Counted from the stretch's first letter, positions 1-12,810 are shown. The stretch is 64,000 bases of DNA from Turnera subulata (GCA_028386065.3 JAKUCV010001418.1:62001-126000), one strand, 5' to 3'. Translations and numbers: made by a program. The notes: generated by a model not told the origin, from the sequence alone.

Positions 1-409
1 TCCACAATTACCACACTTCCTAGATATTAACCTAATTATGCATTAGTCTCACTATTTTTGCTACTTTTGACATTGCAATGTGAACCTTGGTGGTGGATGC
101 ATTCCTTGGACTTTATCTTACTTAGGGTAATGTTATTAGTTAGTGGAAGCCTAAGATATGCCTTGTGGGTGATTTGTGGATGTTTTTGGATATTGTCCGA
201 CTTGGTTATGATGATTATGATGCAATGAATGTTATGTGGCTATTATGTTATTGATTGGTGCTGTTGGTATCTTGGTTGATTTGTGGATGTTTTTGATATT
301 ATAACTATGATGCAGTGACAGATTTAGGGATGTTGTTGTTCTATAGACATTGTTGGATGTTTTTGCAACTAATCCTTGTGACAGGTTTTAGTATTTGTAG
401 GCTTGATCG

Positions 410-833
410 ATGGCACGATACAAATATTATGTTGTGTTCAATGGTCGTCGTAATGGCGTGTACGATAATTGGGACGATGTGAAGATGGTCACTGATTCAT
501 TTCCGCGTGCGAATTTTAAAGGATTCAGACTTTGCAAGAGGCACAAACAGCGTATGTGTTGAGTGAAAAACGTTGGGTTCGCGACAACTTCCAAGCTTTC
601 ATGAATGAATCACCCATGAATTCAACTCCACAAAAGATCATGCCATCAACTTCGACCAAGGGGAAAGCCAACCTAGGATGGTAGAGATCATGCCATTAAC
701 CTCAACCAAGGGAGAAAGCCAACCTAGGATGGTGGACATGAATTCCATTGTCATAGAAAATCAAAAGTACAAGCATATAGCTATTGGCTTTGTGTTAGCA
801 TTAGTGGTGATGGCGGTAGTTAAGTATTTGTAA
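410..833 (+). pseudogene. RNase H1 N-terminal/viroplasmin-like domain ORF, frameshifted
   Basis: An ATG at 410, after an acceptor-like pyrimidine-TAG, opens an ORF whose first ~45 residues (YYVVFNGRRNGVYDNW, then FKGF) look like the RNase H1 N-terminal (Cauli_VI/viroplasmin) domain that binds RNA/DNA hybrids. It stops at 560-562. The expected continuation (QEAQTAYVLSEKRW) is one frame away from about 534, so a small indel broke the reading frame. A further frame from about 640 to the TAA at 831-833 ends in a hydrophobic tail (AIGFVLALVVMAVV) that could be a membrane anchor. Three frames are needed, so I call it a decayed gene or transposon-borne ORF. The domain occurs in plant proteins and caulimoviruses; no other viral domain is nearby, so a plant origin is preferred. 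Confidence 0.45.
636..736. repeat. Two-copy ~50-bp tandem duplication
   Basis: A unit of about 50 bp beginning GATCATGCCAT and ending CCTAGGATGG is present twice (636-685 and 686-736) with a few substitutions. It lies inside the broken ORF above and changes its frame and length. Confidence 0.8.
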
Positions 834-1244
834 TTGTATCCGTTTTATTCTTCGTATGAAATGTAGAACATGTAACGTGGTATTTCTACTCTAACATTTT
901 ATAATTATTATGTAATATTAAGCGTTCTCCATTCGAATTACTTCACTTTGATCTTTTTTAATTTCTTAAAAATATTGAAACATGTAAGAGTTACATTAAA
1001 AATGTCTAAATATTCACAAATTGGTCTCTCTCATATTTTTACACATTAGTTTGTTGGTCTACATATTTAATATTAAGACGTTCTCCATTCTAATTAATTC
1101 CCTTTGTTCTTTTATAATTTCTTTAAAAAATAAAAAATGTAACAAAGTTACATTAAAAATGTGTAAATATTCACAGAATTGGACTCCCTAATATTCACAA
1201 AATTGCTCTCCTAATATTCACAAAATGTGTAAATATTCACAAAA

Positions 1245-1493
1245 CTGGTCTCCCAAACGCAGTCTACACATTTGTTGGTGGTGACATGTACCGAAAACGG
1301 TAAACAACTCATGGTAATAGTATCAGGGGCAAAATAGACATTATACAGTTTAGTCCACAGTTGTCCATAGACACCAAACAGCTTATAGGACAGGACAACA
1401 GTTTCTGTCCATAGCATACCAAACAGCTTCTGATGATACAGTCCAGTCCAATCCAGTCCAGTCCCATCTTATTCTGCAACTAAACGCAGCCTT
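1245..1493. mobile_element. Probable PIF/Harbinger-like transposon right end
   Basis: The stretch ends in AACTAAACGCAGCC preceded by short CAGTCCAGTCC-type repeats and CCAAACAGC motifs. Read on the minus strand it starts GGCTGCGTTTAG, a layout typical of plant PIF/Harbinger or Tourist-like ends. No matching left end is visible, so it may lie before base 1. No transposase ORF is seen. The exact boundary and the 3-bp target duplication (TTA/TAA in this superfamily) cannot be fixed. Confidence 0.4.
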
Positions 1494-4339
1494 TTAATCT
1501 AGCTGGAGCAGACTAAAAAGTAGACGGATTCGGATTTCTAAAGGATCTCAATCTTATTAATAATTTGATGTGTTTTTGACTCTTATGTAAGGCCACTAAG
1601 AACATGTCTGGCAAAACTTGTAGCATCATTTCGTTTTCGCGTTGATCACATTCTAATCATGATGATGCCAACAATCAAAACTATATTTAAGAAGAAGACT
1701 AGCCTAGTTCCTACCCAAAAGCATATGGAAAAAAAAAAAAAATCCAAGTAAGAAGAAGCAAATTAAGAGAGAATTACGTCATGGGTCACCGTCCGTCTTA
1801 ATTCTGTTTCTTTTCCCTCTTACCTTCAAGTGATTAAGTGAGATCATCTAAACCACTTAACCAGTTAATCATAACCACCACTTTCAGATGGTCAGAGACT
1901 TGAAAATAGCACACTATACTAGTACCAATTATGGACCCCACACACCAATAATAGATTTTACTATTTCTACTAACCATCTTTTCTCAGGTGGATTTGGATA
2001 GATATTTGTTTCATTATTTGACAATGAAAAAAGATCATACCCCCAAACAGTAACGAAAATAATTGGATATCACGCACTCAGGCCAGAACCATCAGGATTT
2101 GTTGAAATTTATTTTGAATGTATTTGCTGGTCAGACCGATTCACGAACCATACCTTTTCACAGATGATCCGCGCAATATACAGTACTTAATTAATAACAT
2201 ATGAAATTCTTTTTGAACTAATCAATTCTGTCATTTTATATATGTAACCAGCTAATTAAACGCATGTCAGCTTCTTTTTGACATTTTGAGGCTTTTATTC
2301 GGAAAGAATGTTGTTGGAAACTGACCTATGCCCATAGGAAAGTATATATGGTGAAGAAAAGTTGATGATGTGACAGAGAAATAAGCAGCTTGATGACCTG
2401 GTAGTTTCATGGGTCTTATAAATAGTATTGCGAAATAGGTCCAGATTGTTACCAGAAGGGTCCTTGTGGTGAATAATTTATTGTTTTATTAGCCAACTCT
2501 CTTTGACAGAAGGGGAAAATTTCTGTCATTGGATGGATAAGAACTTAACGTGGCCACTCGAAAATGCTAGTGGAAGACGGAGAAAAACCAGCAACTAGGT
2601 TGGTGTACATGTGGTATTGACAACAAAAGTAGAGAAAAAGGATGCTCTGTGCTTTAATATTTAAACATGGCAAACAAGTCTAAAGCGAGGTGCATTCTCG
2701 CATCATCATTATTGGAACAAATAGTAGCATCTCTCCACCTGAGTCTCCTACATGTATAGTTTTGTTCAAGCACACCTTTTTATTAAAGTAAGAAACCTTT
2801 AGAAAATTTCAATCTGGGAGTCAAGAATTAATGCATGGTTATTCCACTAGTATAGACTAATTAGTATTGGGTTTGGTCTTAAATGCAAGGTTTAAGTTTG
2901 AGTCTAGTAAAAATGATGCGTAGAAATTATGCTATGTGATGCCACCTCATAAGGATAACAGGATGAGCTAAGAAGAGATATGAAATTGATGTGTGGCGGA
3001 GACATACTTCTAGTATAAAAAGATCTATATATATTCCACTAGTATAATCTTTTGGGTTTAGCACAAGGGTTTCCACTAGTCCCTCAATCAATGAATCGAC
3101 CTAAGAAAATTAAAAATCTAAAGAGTGAGGTTCAGGAATGAGCTTATAAATAATATATGAAATTGTGACATCAAATGTTATCATTTACGAATAGAATTGG
3201 CCACTATATAGATTATTAGGGCATGGAATTAAAATAGTTTTGTGGGAACTTTTAGACATAGAACTCTTCAATTAATCGTACCTTAAATCCTCTTTCGCTA
3301 CAGAAAGCTTTCGTTTAAACTCTCAGATATGCCAATTGAGTGTTGGATTGAAATCATTGATAAGTAGTGATTGGCTATATATTGAGACAACAGTTCGGTT
3401 CCTGGTCGTACACTTGGAGAAATAGCAAAGGTTTAATTGTCTTCTATCATCATCTGATCATATGCCTTGTTGCCTTTGCTATCTAATCATTTAGAAGATC
3501 CAATAATAGGATTTGGTTGTTGGAAAAAGGATGTATGATTTTTGGATATACTATCTGATCTATAGGACTTTTGTGGACGGGATTTCGTCCTAAATTTATA
3601 CTACCAGTATTCAAAAAATAATCACACCGGACATATATATATCAATTTTTCCATCAGAATGGTCCTAACTTGCGTTACTTAATTAATTTCATCGATAGCT
3701 AACTACGCATGCAATATGATTTCTGTGTCTCCAGCAAATAACAACTGGCTGAAGGCGAAATGTTGCTATTGGAAGAAACAGCTACCATCTGACATGGCTA
3801 GCTATTTATATACGTACAAAAGTAAGCATGAAATTATAATGATGTCACCGCTATGAGATTTTTAATTGTTTTTCTTTAATGCTTAGTCACCTGCCAATGT
3901 GGTCCTTCACATAAGAATTTTAGTTCATTTCCCGACATTGATATAGACTTCCAAAGAACTTATTCATTTCTTCCAGCTGGGTGCCGCCTCTGCTTATGTC
4001 ACACCTCGACTTCACTGTCAATTTCTTGATGCAATTTGATGATGCTAATTAGTACAAGCTTAATGTCATGTTTATGCAGATTATTGCAATAGTTTTCCTT
4101 CCCTCGTTCAATTCCCTTCCACTATACTATATGAAGAGAATCAATTCTAGCATGCCACTAAGGAGCAAATACTTCCTCATGAGCAACAACATATGTGTTG
4201 GCCGGTAGCCATGGGCGATAAATATACCAATAAGAAAAAAAGAAAAAGAACACTGGGTGTATTTGTATATAGGAAAAAAAGCACTAATGATCAGAGACAT
4301 GCAAGAAAGAATTAAGAAATGTAATGATCCTTGAATTAG
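1494..4339. other. Intergenic, no gene recognised
   Basis: AT-rich sequence without a convincing coding region on either strand. A motif TTCCACTAGTATA recurs at about 2840 and 3036, which suggests an old local duplication. Confidence 0.6.
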
Positions 4340-4506
4340 CTAGCGCTCGTCATTTACATATCTGGCGTTTTGGCAACATGGCCATGACCTAGATAAAACT
4401 ATGAAAATTACAAACACAAAGAAAGTACATACATTACCGACAAAGGAAATGGAAAAATATACACATAACTGTAAAACCATGACCTGCAACATATAAACCT
4501 TAATGT

Positions 4507-4848
4507 TCACTTGGGCAAAGAGCAAGAAACCGGGTTTGCCAAGTATTTAGGGTTATCATCACCAGCCATGATAACAACTATCTTTGGCTCTGTGTCATCA
4601 GCTTGCAACTCATGAACTTGCCTCACAGATTTTTCTTCGGCCTGCCTTGGGGAACTGGTAGATGATGATGATGATGATTTTCTGTAGGAGCAAGCTAGGA
4701 TTATCAATGCCACGGAGATGAGTCCAAACACTAGCGCTAAGCTTGCATATAAGTAAGGCACTGGAGATTTTCGGTTGTTGAATTCTGCAAGTGCAGGTGT
4801 TGTGGTGTTGCTTGATGGCCTCATTTCTAAATAGCTAGTTCCTCCCAA
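4507..4848 (-). CDS. GLUTAMINE DUMPER (GDU) family protein
   Basis: Single-exon 113-residue protein. A short N-terminal segment leads to one membrane span (about residues 33-53, PYLYASLALVFGLISVALII), then a serine-rich stretch and the family hallmark VIMAG at residues 92-96 (IVVIMAGDDNPKYLA). In Arabidopsis, GDU proteins are small plasma-membrane proteins that increase amino-acid export. The VIMAG box and membrane span are required there, and the ubiquitin ligase LOG2 is a partner. Length and domain order fit the short members of the family. The start is the first ATG, and a TATA-like box lies about 90 bp upstream. The GDU number cannot be assigned. No defect seen. Confidence 0.93.
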   Translation of the reverse strand: MGGTSYLEMRPSSNTTTPALAEFNNRKSPVPYLYASLALVFGLISVALIILACSYRKSSSSSSTSSPRQAEEKSVRQVHELQADDTEPKIVVIMAGDDNPKYLANPVSCSLPK

Positions 4849-4935
4849 CCAAATAAGGGTTTATGGGTATTAACTACTATATGTGTTGGTTTTCTTTTTC
4901 TTTATTTTTTTCTTCTCTATTTTTCTCTCTGGTGC

Positions 4936-4946
4936 AATATATATGC
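4936..4946 (-). promoter_or_regulatory. TATA-like box of the GDU gene
   Basis: Read on the minus strand, GCATATATATT lies about 90 bp upstream of the GDU start codon. This allows a 5' leader of about 60 nt, and the leader is CT/AG-rich. Confidence 0.5.
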
Positions 4947-4949
4947 ATG

Positions 4950-6607
4950 GTGAGGTTTTGTAATCGTTTACATTTATAGGACCACAAGACGTACAGTGCC
5001 TGGATGAGAACAATGAAGTTGATTTTTTGTTACTGGTCATGTTTCTATTTTCTTTTTTCTTCTTTTTTGGGAAAGGCAGAATTATTAATATTACTATTTT
5101 GCTATATATTGCTTTTGAGAAAAGGATGATGAAGTTCTTTCTTCGGCTCTACTTTACTTTTAGGGGGGAACATTGATTGACATGGAAGTTTCTTGGTTGA
5201 GTGGAGGCCTGAAATACCCTTCTTTGTCAACGACAATTGCACTTAATCTGGGACCTATTGGATTCCCGAGATGGGATGAACTATTGGTCCTTTTAACCAC
5301 TTCAAGAACTGTAGACATATGTATATATATTCCAATTACTGAATATGTCATTCAATTCTCCTGCACATCAAGGGGCTAGCAAATGCAAACATCGATTATA
5401 TATTAATTGGTCATGATATGTAAGCTAGTATATCATGTTTTTGCTCTCTGGTTGGTTGCCATTCAGGAAAATGGATTAACTCCCCCAACACAAATACTAG
5501 AATTCTAGACTTTTTCTGATTTTTTATCGGAAGATCTTAATGATGTATATATATACTGACAAGGATGATTTTGATCATATAGCTAGCACAAATAGCAGTC
5601 AAATGGGTACCTTCTTCTTTTTACTTGTTTTATGCATGTAATAGTGCGAGCTGGATTCGTGGGTAGCCGTGTAAATCTGCTAGTTGGAAATTCATGTGTT
5701 ATGGATGAAGCAACCAACAGGAGAAAAGGAAGAAGTAATGTGAAATTGGCCCAAACGAAGGTGGCTTAGGCTTATCTAATTAATTTAAGGGGTCCACTAA
5801 ACGTGTTCTTTTGTTACACGTATTCTTTGATTTCTTCGTCTAGCGTATAGCCATCACAGAAAATAATCGGTTGTTAAGCACAATTCTTTCCTTCCCCTCA
5901 ATCCGAGAATTGGAATAGATGTTGATTATAAATTCTTTTGCGTACTAACAGGATAAGCGCAAAACATGGACGCAGGTGCTTCCTTGTGATAATTAACACC
6001 AATTAGCACTCAATCATGGAATATGTTTATCTCGACGCATCTTCAAATAGTCTTGGCATTAAGCGAAAGTTTAATTAATCACTCGATAGTTAAGAAACAG
6101 TAGGTATGTATTATGCTTGAAACAAGAACATCAATATAGCTGCATTTTATAACATACACGATTCAAAAATGAGGATAACTATGTGGACACGTAATACGTA
6201 TAGCCTAGAATTTATAAGGCTGAGATTGGGGAATTATTTATCTTTTAATGAATTCAAACAACGAAGAGTAGGCAATGAAAAACTAAATGTGCAAGGCCTA
6301 AATTAATAGACCCACACGAACATTATGACATTAACCAAGTAATTATCTGTCATGGTTAACGTTGCATATCATAACTAGGAAATACGATGTGCTTGCCAAT
6401 TTCAGGAGTATATTTAGTATAAGAATAATTTAGTCAGATATCACTGCAAAATTTATATAGATAACTAATATAGGTTTTTTTTTTTTGATAAAGTCTAATA
6501 TAGGTTATTTTAATTGGTTTCTTAATTTGTAAAGAAATAAAAATTTTGAGATCAGAGTTAATTTTCCACTAATTCTACGGTTGATATCACGTGGCAGGAA
6601 AGACAAA
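4950..6607. other. Intergenic, no gene recognised
   Basis: AT-rich sequence upstream of the GDU gene. Two overlapping ORFs of 63-68 codons around 5160-5380 on opposite strands show no family features and are treated as chance. Confidence 0.55.
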
Positions 6608-6745
6608 GAGAAAGAATCGCAACTTCTTCTTGTTTTATAAGAGACATCAATACTAGGCATCTGAAATCCAAATATAGAGAAAGAATCGCAACTTCTTCTT
6701 GTTTTGTAAGAGACATCAATACTAGACATCTGAAATCGAAATATG
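6608..6745. repeat. 69-bp tandem duplication, two copies
   Basis: Units 6608-6676 and 6677-6745 both begin GAGAAAGAATCGCAACTTC and differ at only a few bases. A third fragment (GACATCAATACTAGA) follows at about 6758. The ORFs across this area are repetitive only because of the duplication. Confidence 0.85.
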
Positions 6746-8651
6746 GTTGACAACTATGGACATCAATACTAGAGTTCAAGTCTCCTTGATCATTATAGTT
6801 GTATTGAAATAACTTCACTAAAACTAAAGTTAGTACACCAAAATTCATGGCTCACAAAAATGACTAAACTAAATGTGTTAATGCAAAAAAGAAGTGATCG
6901 TGCAGTCCTTTGTCAAACTCTGTGGTATATGCTTATGCAATGTGTTTCCGGTTTCAACCACATAGAGAGGGGTTTACACTACAACTCAGTCTTTCTCGTA
7001 CAAATACCATTAATTGTAAACCTGTAAAATAGGGGAATGTTATGAATTTAAAAGAAAAAAGTAAACAAAAACAGGAATTGGCAATAAACCGTATAAAAAA
7101 TGGTGGGAGTGGCGGTGGCCCAGGGGTTGAGGGGGGCCATGGCCCCTGAGTTTTTAAACTTTCTATATAAGTCCTATTGTAATATTTTCGCATGGTTCCT
7201 GAACTTTTAATTCTTTTATATAAGTCCTATGGTAACATATATTTGGCCCTTCTTAAATTTTATTTTCTCATATACATTACACACAAAATATTATATTGCC
7301 CCCTTCTGAGTGGGTGTGGCGGCATATCTGGTGTGCCTAGCCATGACTACACGCATGCATTGACAGTTCATTGCCAATACTTGCAAAGAATAAATGTGAT
7401 TCTCGTGGATGCAAAATTAATTCCACACCAATCAGGAAGGAGAAGCCAAGCCTATATATGATATATCCTCTTTTTTGCTGGGCCAATCAAGCGAAAGCGA
7501 GAGAGTGTCGGTTTCCTGAATTTGGGCCGATTTTGGCTCATGTAAACCACAACAAGGTGAAACTAAGGCTGATCAAACTGAAACCCGACCTGAATTACGA
7601 GCCCATATGATGTGATGCAAAGTTGTGGCCGTGGGGTAGCTGTAGCCGACTGGTCGTTCAAGGGTGCCTTCCATAAATGATCAAATCCACCCTAAATGCA
7701 GAATTTCCATTACACTGATTCGTTTCATCCTTTCACAACTAATGTGGATTATGGGTTTCTATCTGATTCTGCTATCCTGCCCCGGTTTTGCCATTAAATA
7801 TTCTTACCGTAAACTACACAATCAAATTAAGTTGTTTCAATATTTTATTTAACTTGATTCTCGTTTCAGTTGCACCAACCAGTTTCTTTCTTTTTTCTTT
7901 GGTATATATACGATGATCCGCCTCGATTGAGTAGCTAAACTGAGTACCTGCCTTGTGGAACATTTGTCCCATATTTGTTATTAATCTCCGTGAGAATGCC
8001 ATGCTTTTCTCCATTTATTATCTCTAATGGATTCTTAATTTAGTTGAGAAAATTTGGAACCAGAGTTGCCTAGTATTGCATGTAGTTTGTAGTTATGTAA
8101 CCTTTTTTTTTTCTGATGTGGATGTGGGATGACCGTGTGATCAAAATTCAGTTCCCTCCTCCCTTTACACCATGAACATCTCCTGCAGCCCATGTGTTTG
8201 CAGGGATGGATGTTCCATTAGTTTTCTTTGGTGGTGTGATTCGAATCTTCAGCATTCAAGGCAGAAAACCTTGGGGGAGGAAAGAAACTGGCCTGGTCCA
8301 ATGAGGGTACTACTAAGACCAATTTTCAGCTTCTCTCCCCGCTGATCACTTTCCCATCAGAATATCAATAGAAATCACCTAATGAACTGGAATTTAATAG
8401 CCTGACGATACTAATTTTCAATTTTATTTCTGGAATTCCAAAATTATACACGAACAGGAATTTACAACATAGAGCAGCGCTGATCAGACAATTAACAAAA
8501 CTATTAAAACATATATTTCGCTGATCAAGATCAAAGAACATACAGTATCAGGAGTACTAGAGCTATAATAATAAAAATTAAACAGAACCCTCATATATAT
8601 GTATATATAGGTGTTCCTGCTTTCACCTTCCTCCTCATTCCTCTCTGGATT
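6746..8651. other. Intergenic between the repeat and CONSTANS 3' end
   Basis: No coding region recognised. Around 7100-7300 there is a G/C-rich patch (GGGGGGCCATGGCCCC) with two copies of a TATATAAGTCCTAT motif, which may be an old transposon remnant. The right part (about 8400-8651) is likely 3' UTR and downstream DNA of CONSTANS. Confidence 0.45.
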
Positions 8652-10290
8652 TTAGAATGATGGGACAATTCCATACCCAGTTTCTGCCATCAATGCTGTG
8701 GAGAACATCTGCTCCACTTCAACTTCTACGTCTGTTCTCTTAGCAAACCGGCCTTTTATCCGGGGCCTAGTCTCTGCATACGCCTTTCTTGAGGCGTACC
8801 TGATTGTCTTCTCGAACTTCCTTGCTTTCTTTTTCTCCTTGTATCTTAGCACCCTTGCCTCCCTGTCCATGGGGCTAAGTTGGGATGGCATCTGAATTGG
8901 AGTGGTGGAGAACAGGTCAATAGTCCCCTTTGGAGGCCTTGGATGTGAAATTGAGATGTCACTCAGGCTTGATTCGGGCACCACACCAACATCTACGGAT
9001 GACATGGATACCTGATGATTACAGAAGCCAGAAAAACAAACATCAGAAATATTGCCTGGATGTCACAAAAATATTACATATTACTTTTCATGAAATATTG
9101 TTGTGAACATTTTGTGGGTTTCTGATTTGATGAAGTGAAACAGTAATTTTTTGTTCCTGAAATGTGGTCAATAGTCTACTCCAGATTGTGCTTCTATAAA
9201 ATCACAACTATGTAGTTGTCTTGTAAGGACATAGGAATCAAAAACAAAAGTGCTCAAAACTGATGGCATCAGATTCCATCTTGAAAAGCTAATTGGAAAA
9301 GGCAACAGGAGGCTGAGCCTAAAATCTGATTTCTGCCATGACCTTTTCGTGAATATCCATTGCAAAAGTGAAGGAAAAAAAAAAACAACAACTAGGAACA
9401 TCAAAATAAGTACAAAAACTGTTCTTTTTGGTATTAGTTACAAAATTTGGAACAGGATGGTATATAAAATTAACGAACAAGAAGGAAGAAAACCGTACAC
9501 TTTGGCTGAGTGAACTATTGTAGCTGTAAGCTGCCTTTGAGGAATCGTAGTCCAACCCCAGCTGGAAATTGTGGTAGTGCTGTAGATGCAGTTGATCTTT
9601 CCCTTCTCCAATCTGGACAGGCACAACACTGTCTCCTCCATAGCTACTCTTCTGATGAGGAGGAACAGTACTGCCATAGTGCTGCTGATTATACTGATGA
9701 TCATTGTACTGATGATTCTCAGCACATGAGTTGTTGTACTCCACGAGGTCCAAGTACTCGTCAACTTCACCACCAAAAGAGTAACAACCATTGTTGTTGT
9801 TATTCTGGTTGTTGTTACTGCTGTTCTTCTCCGGGTTTATCAACAGCCAGGAAGCAGCTTCATCCTCCTCCTCCTCCCCAATGGTCTCATCCCCATCCTG
9901 GGTCATGAACCCGTCCTGATCAGTTTCAGCACCACCAGGGCCTAGATGTGGACCACAGAGGCTGCCGGAAATGGGAAGAATGGGGACCCGCTGGTGGCGT
10001 CGAGCCAGCGGGTTTGCTGAATGGATATCAGCATCACAGGCGGTGCAAAGAGACGCAGCGTCTGCCTTGCATAAGAAGGCAGCAGGGGCACGCTCACAGG
10101 CCTCGCATACCCACACGCGCTCATGCCTTGATGCAACCCTGTTAGCTGCATGAACACGGGCATCGCAGCCAGAGCATAGGTAGGCCGAGTCTGCCTTGCA
10201 GTACACAGTGCAAGCTGCTGCACGACAGGTATCACATACTCTTGACCAATTGCTACCACCACAATCGTTACTACTCTCTTCCTTCAGCAT
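8652..10290 (-). CDS. CO: CONSTANS ortholog (B-box/CCT transcription regulator)
   Basis: Two exons: exon 1 10290-9499, exon 2 9011-8652, phase-0 intron (donor AGT/GTACGG, acceptor ATCATCAG/GTATCC), 383 residues. Two tandem B-boxes (about 19-61 and 62-104) keep their Cys/Asp/His ligands. An acidic, Asn/Gln-rich middle follows (SWLL about 147-150, [11 protein letters not shown] about 176-186). The CCT domain is at about 314-356 ([20 protein letters not shown]), and the C-terminal VP pair sits in GYGIVPSF. The MLKEES start and the middle-region motifs match CONSTANS proper rather than COL3-5. CO activates FT in long days, binds DNA through CCT with NF-YB/YC, and is degraded by COP1 via the VP motif. 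The start is fixed by TAA directly abutting the ATG. Reading frame is intact. Confidence 0.95.
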
Positions 10291-10299
10291 TTAGACTTT

Positions 10300-10537
10300 C
10301 TTGGTGGGTTGTTTCTTTTCTTTCTTTCTTTTCTTCTCACAAATTTTGAAGGTCTAAGTTTGGTTTGCCTTGTATGGTGAGGGTGAGCAGTAGTAGTTGC
10401 AAGGGGAGGGGGATTGTACCTGTAGGGAAGCACAAGTGGGGAAGGGAGAATCCTGTGAGCGACACATGTCAATTAGTTAGTGGCTTCTATAAAGGTATAC
10501 CATAATCTTGTGGCTGGCTTGAGTTCTTGGTGGACCC
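10300..10537 (-). promoter_or_regulatory. CONSTANS 5' leader/proximal promoter with candidate sites
   Basis: Seen in sequence: a run of AAAG cores on the minus strand at about 10312-10336 (DOF/CDF-type sites), an E-box CACATG at 10463-10468 (FBH-type), a weak TATA-like CTTTATAG at about 10485-10493, and GTGGACCC at 10530-10537, which fits the class II TCP consensus. CDF, FBH and TCP proteins are known regulators of CO in Arabidopsis. That these particular sites are used here is inference. Confidence 0.4.
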
Positions 10538-12585
10538 GTTTGTGAGTCTAAGGTTCCTGTCGTGACTCTTATTACAGCATGCTGCGTTGGCTTTTAGGAT
10601 CACTTATGGTCAGGGAAGCGATTGAGGGGTCTGTGTCGGTCTCTCCAGCCTAGGGGGAAAATGGGAAAATAGATACTAGTGGTACTCGCTTGCTGAAGAT
10701 GATGCTTGTCACTGTAAAAAAACCAATCTGCGGGGTCCCCCTGACCCCCTATGAAGTCGCTAAGATCATCAGAACGCATGTTACAGTGTAGGACATTTCA
10801 TGGTATTGTTTTTGTGGGGAAGGTTTCATGGTATTTGGGAGAATTGGGATGTCTAAACACGTGAGGGCACGTGGTATCCTGTGATGTTTTAGCCCTTGTG
10901 GGGTTTCCTGTTTTAAAGATGAGATTGTGTTCAATTGTAGCATAAGCTCCTTTCCACTAGGCATCAACATGTATTGATCAGGGTATTGGGTATTCACTTA
11001 TTTGAGTTGAAAAGGTTGCACCTTTTTGTGCTGATGTCGATGGCAACCTTGAACAATACTACTTCAGCAATTAATTAACCCTTCTTACTTATTACAGGTC
11101 GTCTCCTTTTTATGTCTGTTATAACTTATAATCCTCTTTGACATTACCTTTTTGCAGACACATCAAATGACCCTTATTGAATGAGTATTGGAATTCAATC
11201 CTTACGAGTGTTGAACATGTTATGTGGATTTTTACTTTAAATGTCAAGAAAGATCAATAAGATACAAGTTACCCTGAAAAGTCTGGTTTAGTACCAACTA
11301 GTAGCACGAAGCATGCCTGATCCACTAGACAACAGTTAAGCATCTCATCAATGTCCTCAAAAGCTGACCTGCATCATTTTTCATTTCCTTTCCTTGTGAA
11401 GGCAGTGATGATGTGGAACAGAAACAAAATCCAATTCATCTTTAGCGCAGAGAAGCTGAATTGGAAGGCCCAAGAGGAAATTTCTTGCAGCCAATAGGAG
11501 GCAGCCACAAGAGCAGCAACTGGATCAGGATGATTTTCCACCACAAGTTGAGGGAAACTACAGAGAGTTGTTTTTGATCCCCTCAATCCCTCCTCATAGC
11601 TTCTGGGTCCCGTGAAAAGCTATTTTTCGCTCCCTGCTAAATCCTGCACTGATGTGCCATTGTCTTTTGCCCTAGCCATAACTGCCAAGTTTCAAAATGC
11701 ACATCTCGGATGGTTTCTTTCATAATCAACTTCTTTCTTCTCTTTTTTTTCATAATTGGGCAAAATATAAAGTAGGGTCTACTCCTTCATCGAATTATGC
11801 TGTTTTTAGATCTTGCAACAAGTTCAGATTTCATGGTCCTTCATTTTTTTTTCTTTCCCTTGAATAAAGAGTTGTAATTAATAAGCTCTATATGGAAGAA
11901 AACTCTTTGGAAAATGAAATAACCAACCAAGCATTTTTTAAAAGATTTGAAGACATGCAAATTCCCGGTACGACACCAGTTCTGAAGCATATTGGACAGA
12001 AGCTAGCAAAAATGCTAAATCATCTTTCTTCCTTAGCGTATAAAGAATTTTTGTTTCAGACATGCCCATGGTTTATGGATGTCTTTCTTTAATTGAATTT
12101 CCCTTTTTAGCTAAAGCCTTAACGTCATGTTCAAGAAAATTTGGATGATATATGGTTCATAGCTGCACATATGGATAGCGTGTTTATGCCATATGGTTTC
12201 TTTTCATCATATATATGAAATTGGCAACCATTATATATGCCATTACTCACATGGCAAAATTAATTAAGGTTGATGAAAAAGGTATTTCCAAGCATGCAGT
12301 TTTACCTACTTGTAATTGGTTTGTAAGGGGATAAGCATTGAGGATTTTGTTAGGATTGAGGGCTAGTTCAAGCAAATTGAATGCTGGAAATAGTAGATTT
12401 TGACATCTTGAGTTGTAATATTTGGACTTCGTTTGTATTGTAGCGTGGTGTGGACCGTGCTACATAGTGCTACTAGAAAAGGTGATTTGTGTATGTGAAG
12501 AGGAAAATTGGGATACGTTTAATTGAGAGCGAAGGTAGGGGTTGAGTTTTGTATGCAAACACGATGAAGCAAAAAGCCACACACC
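10538..12585. other. Intergenic upstream of CONSTANS, no gene recognised
   Basis: Only short ORFs without family features are present (for example 11892-12092). Probably distal promoter and old intergenic DNA. Confidence 0.5.
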
Positions 12586-12810
12586 TCTTGAAATTTTTGT
12601 AGCCCATCTTCTAGATAACTGTATATCTGCCAATCGTTATTCCATACTGAATTTGTGTTGTTGTTCTTAGTAAAGTTTGTGCAACTTTTTTGACCTTGTT
12701 TCTGTAGGGGAGGCTCCCCTAGTTTATGCGTGACAATGGAGGGTAATAAGCTAGCCTTGAATTCTTCCTAGGTGATAGTGGTGACGAAGCAATTTTATCC
12801 CATCATCAAG

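Noticed and set aside
410..833. Endogenous caulimovirus insertion
   Set aside because: Only the viroplasmin/RNase H1-N-like domain is present. No movement protein, coat, protease or RT of a pararetrovirus is nearby.
2504..2528. TGACAGAA...TTCTGTCA inverted repeat as a microRNA hairpin
   Set aside because: An 8-bp stem with a 9-nt loop is too short for a plant microRNA precursor, and no extended pairing was seen.
9319..9498. Extension of the CONSTANS exon-1 ORF into 323 codons
   Set aside because: It reads through the donor AGT/GTACGG into the intron. Splicing to 9011 restores the known CO sequence and the CCT domain.
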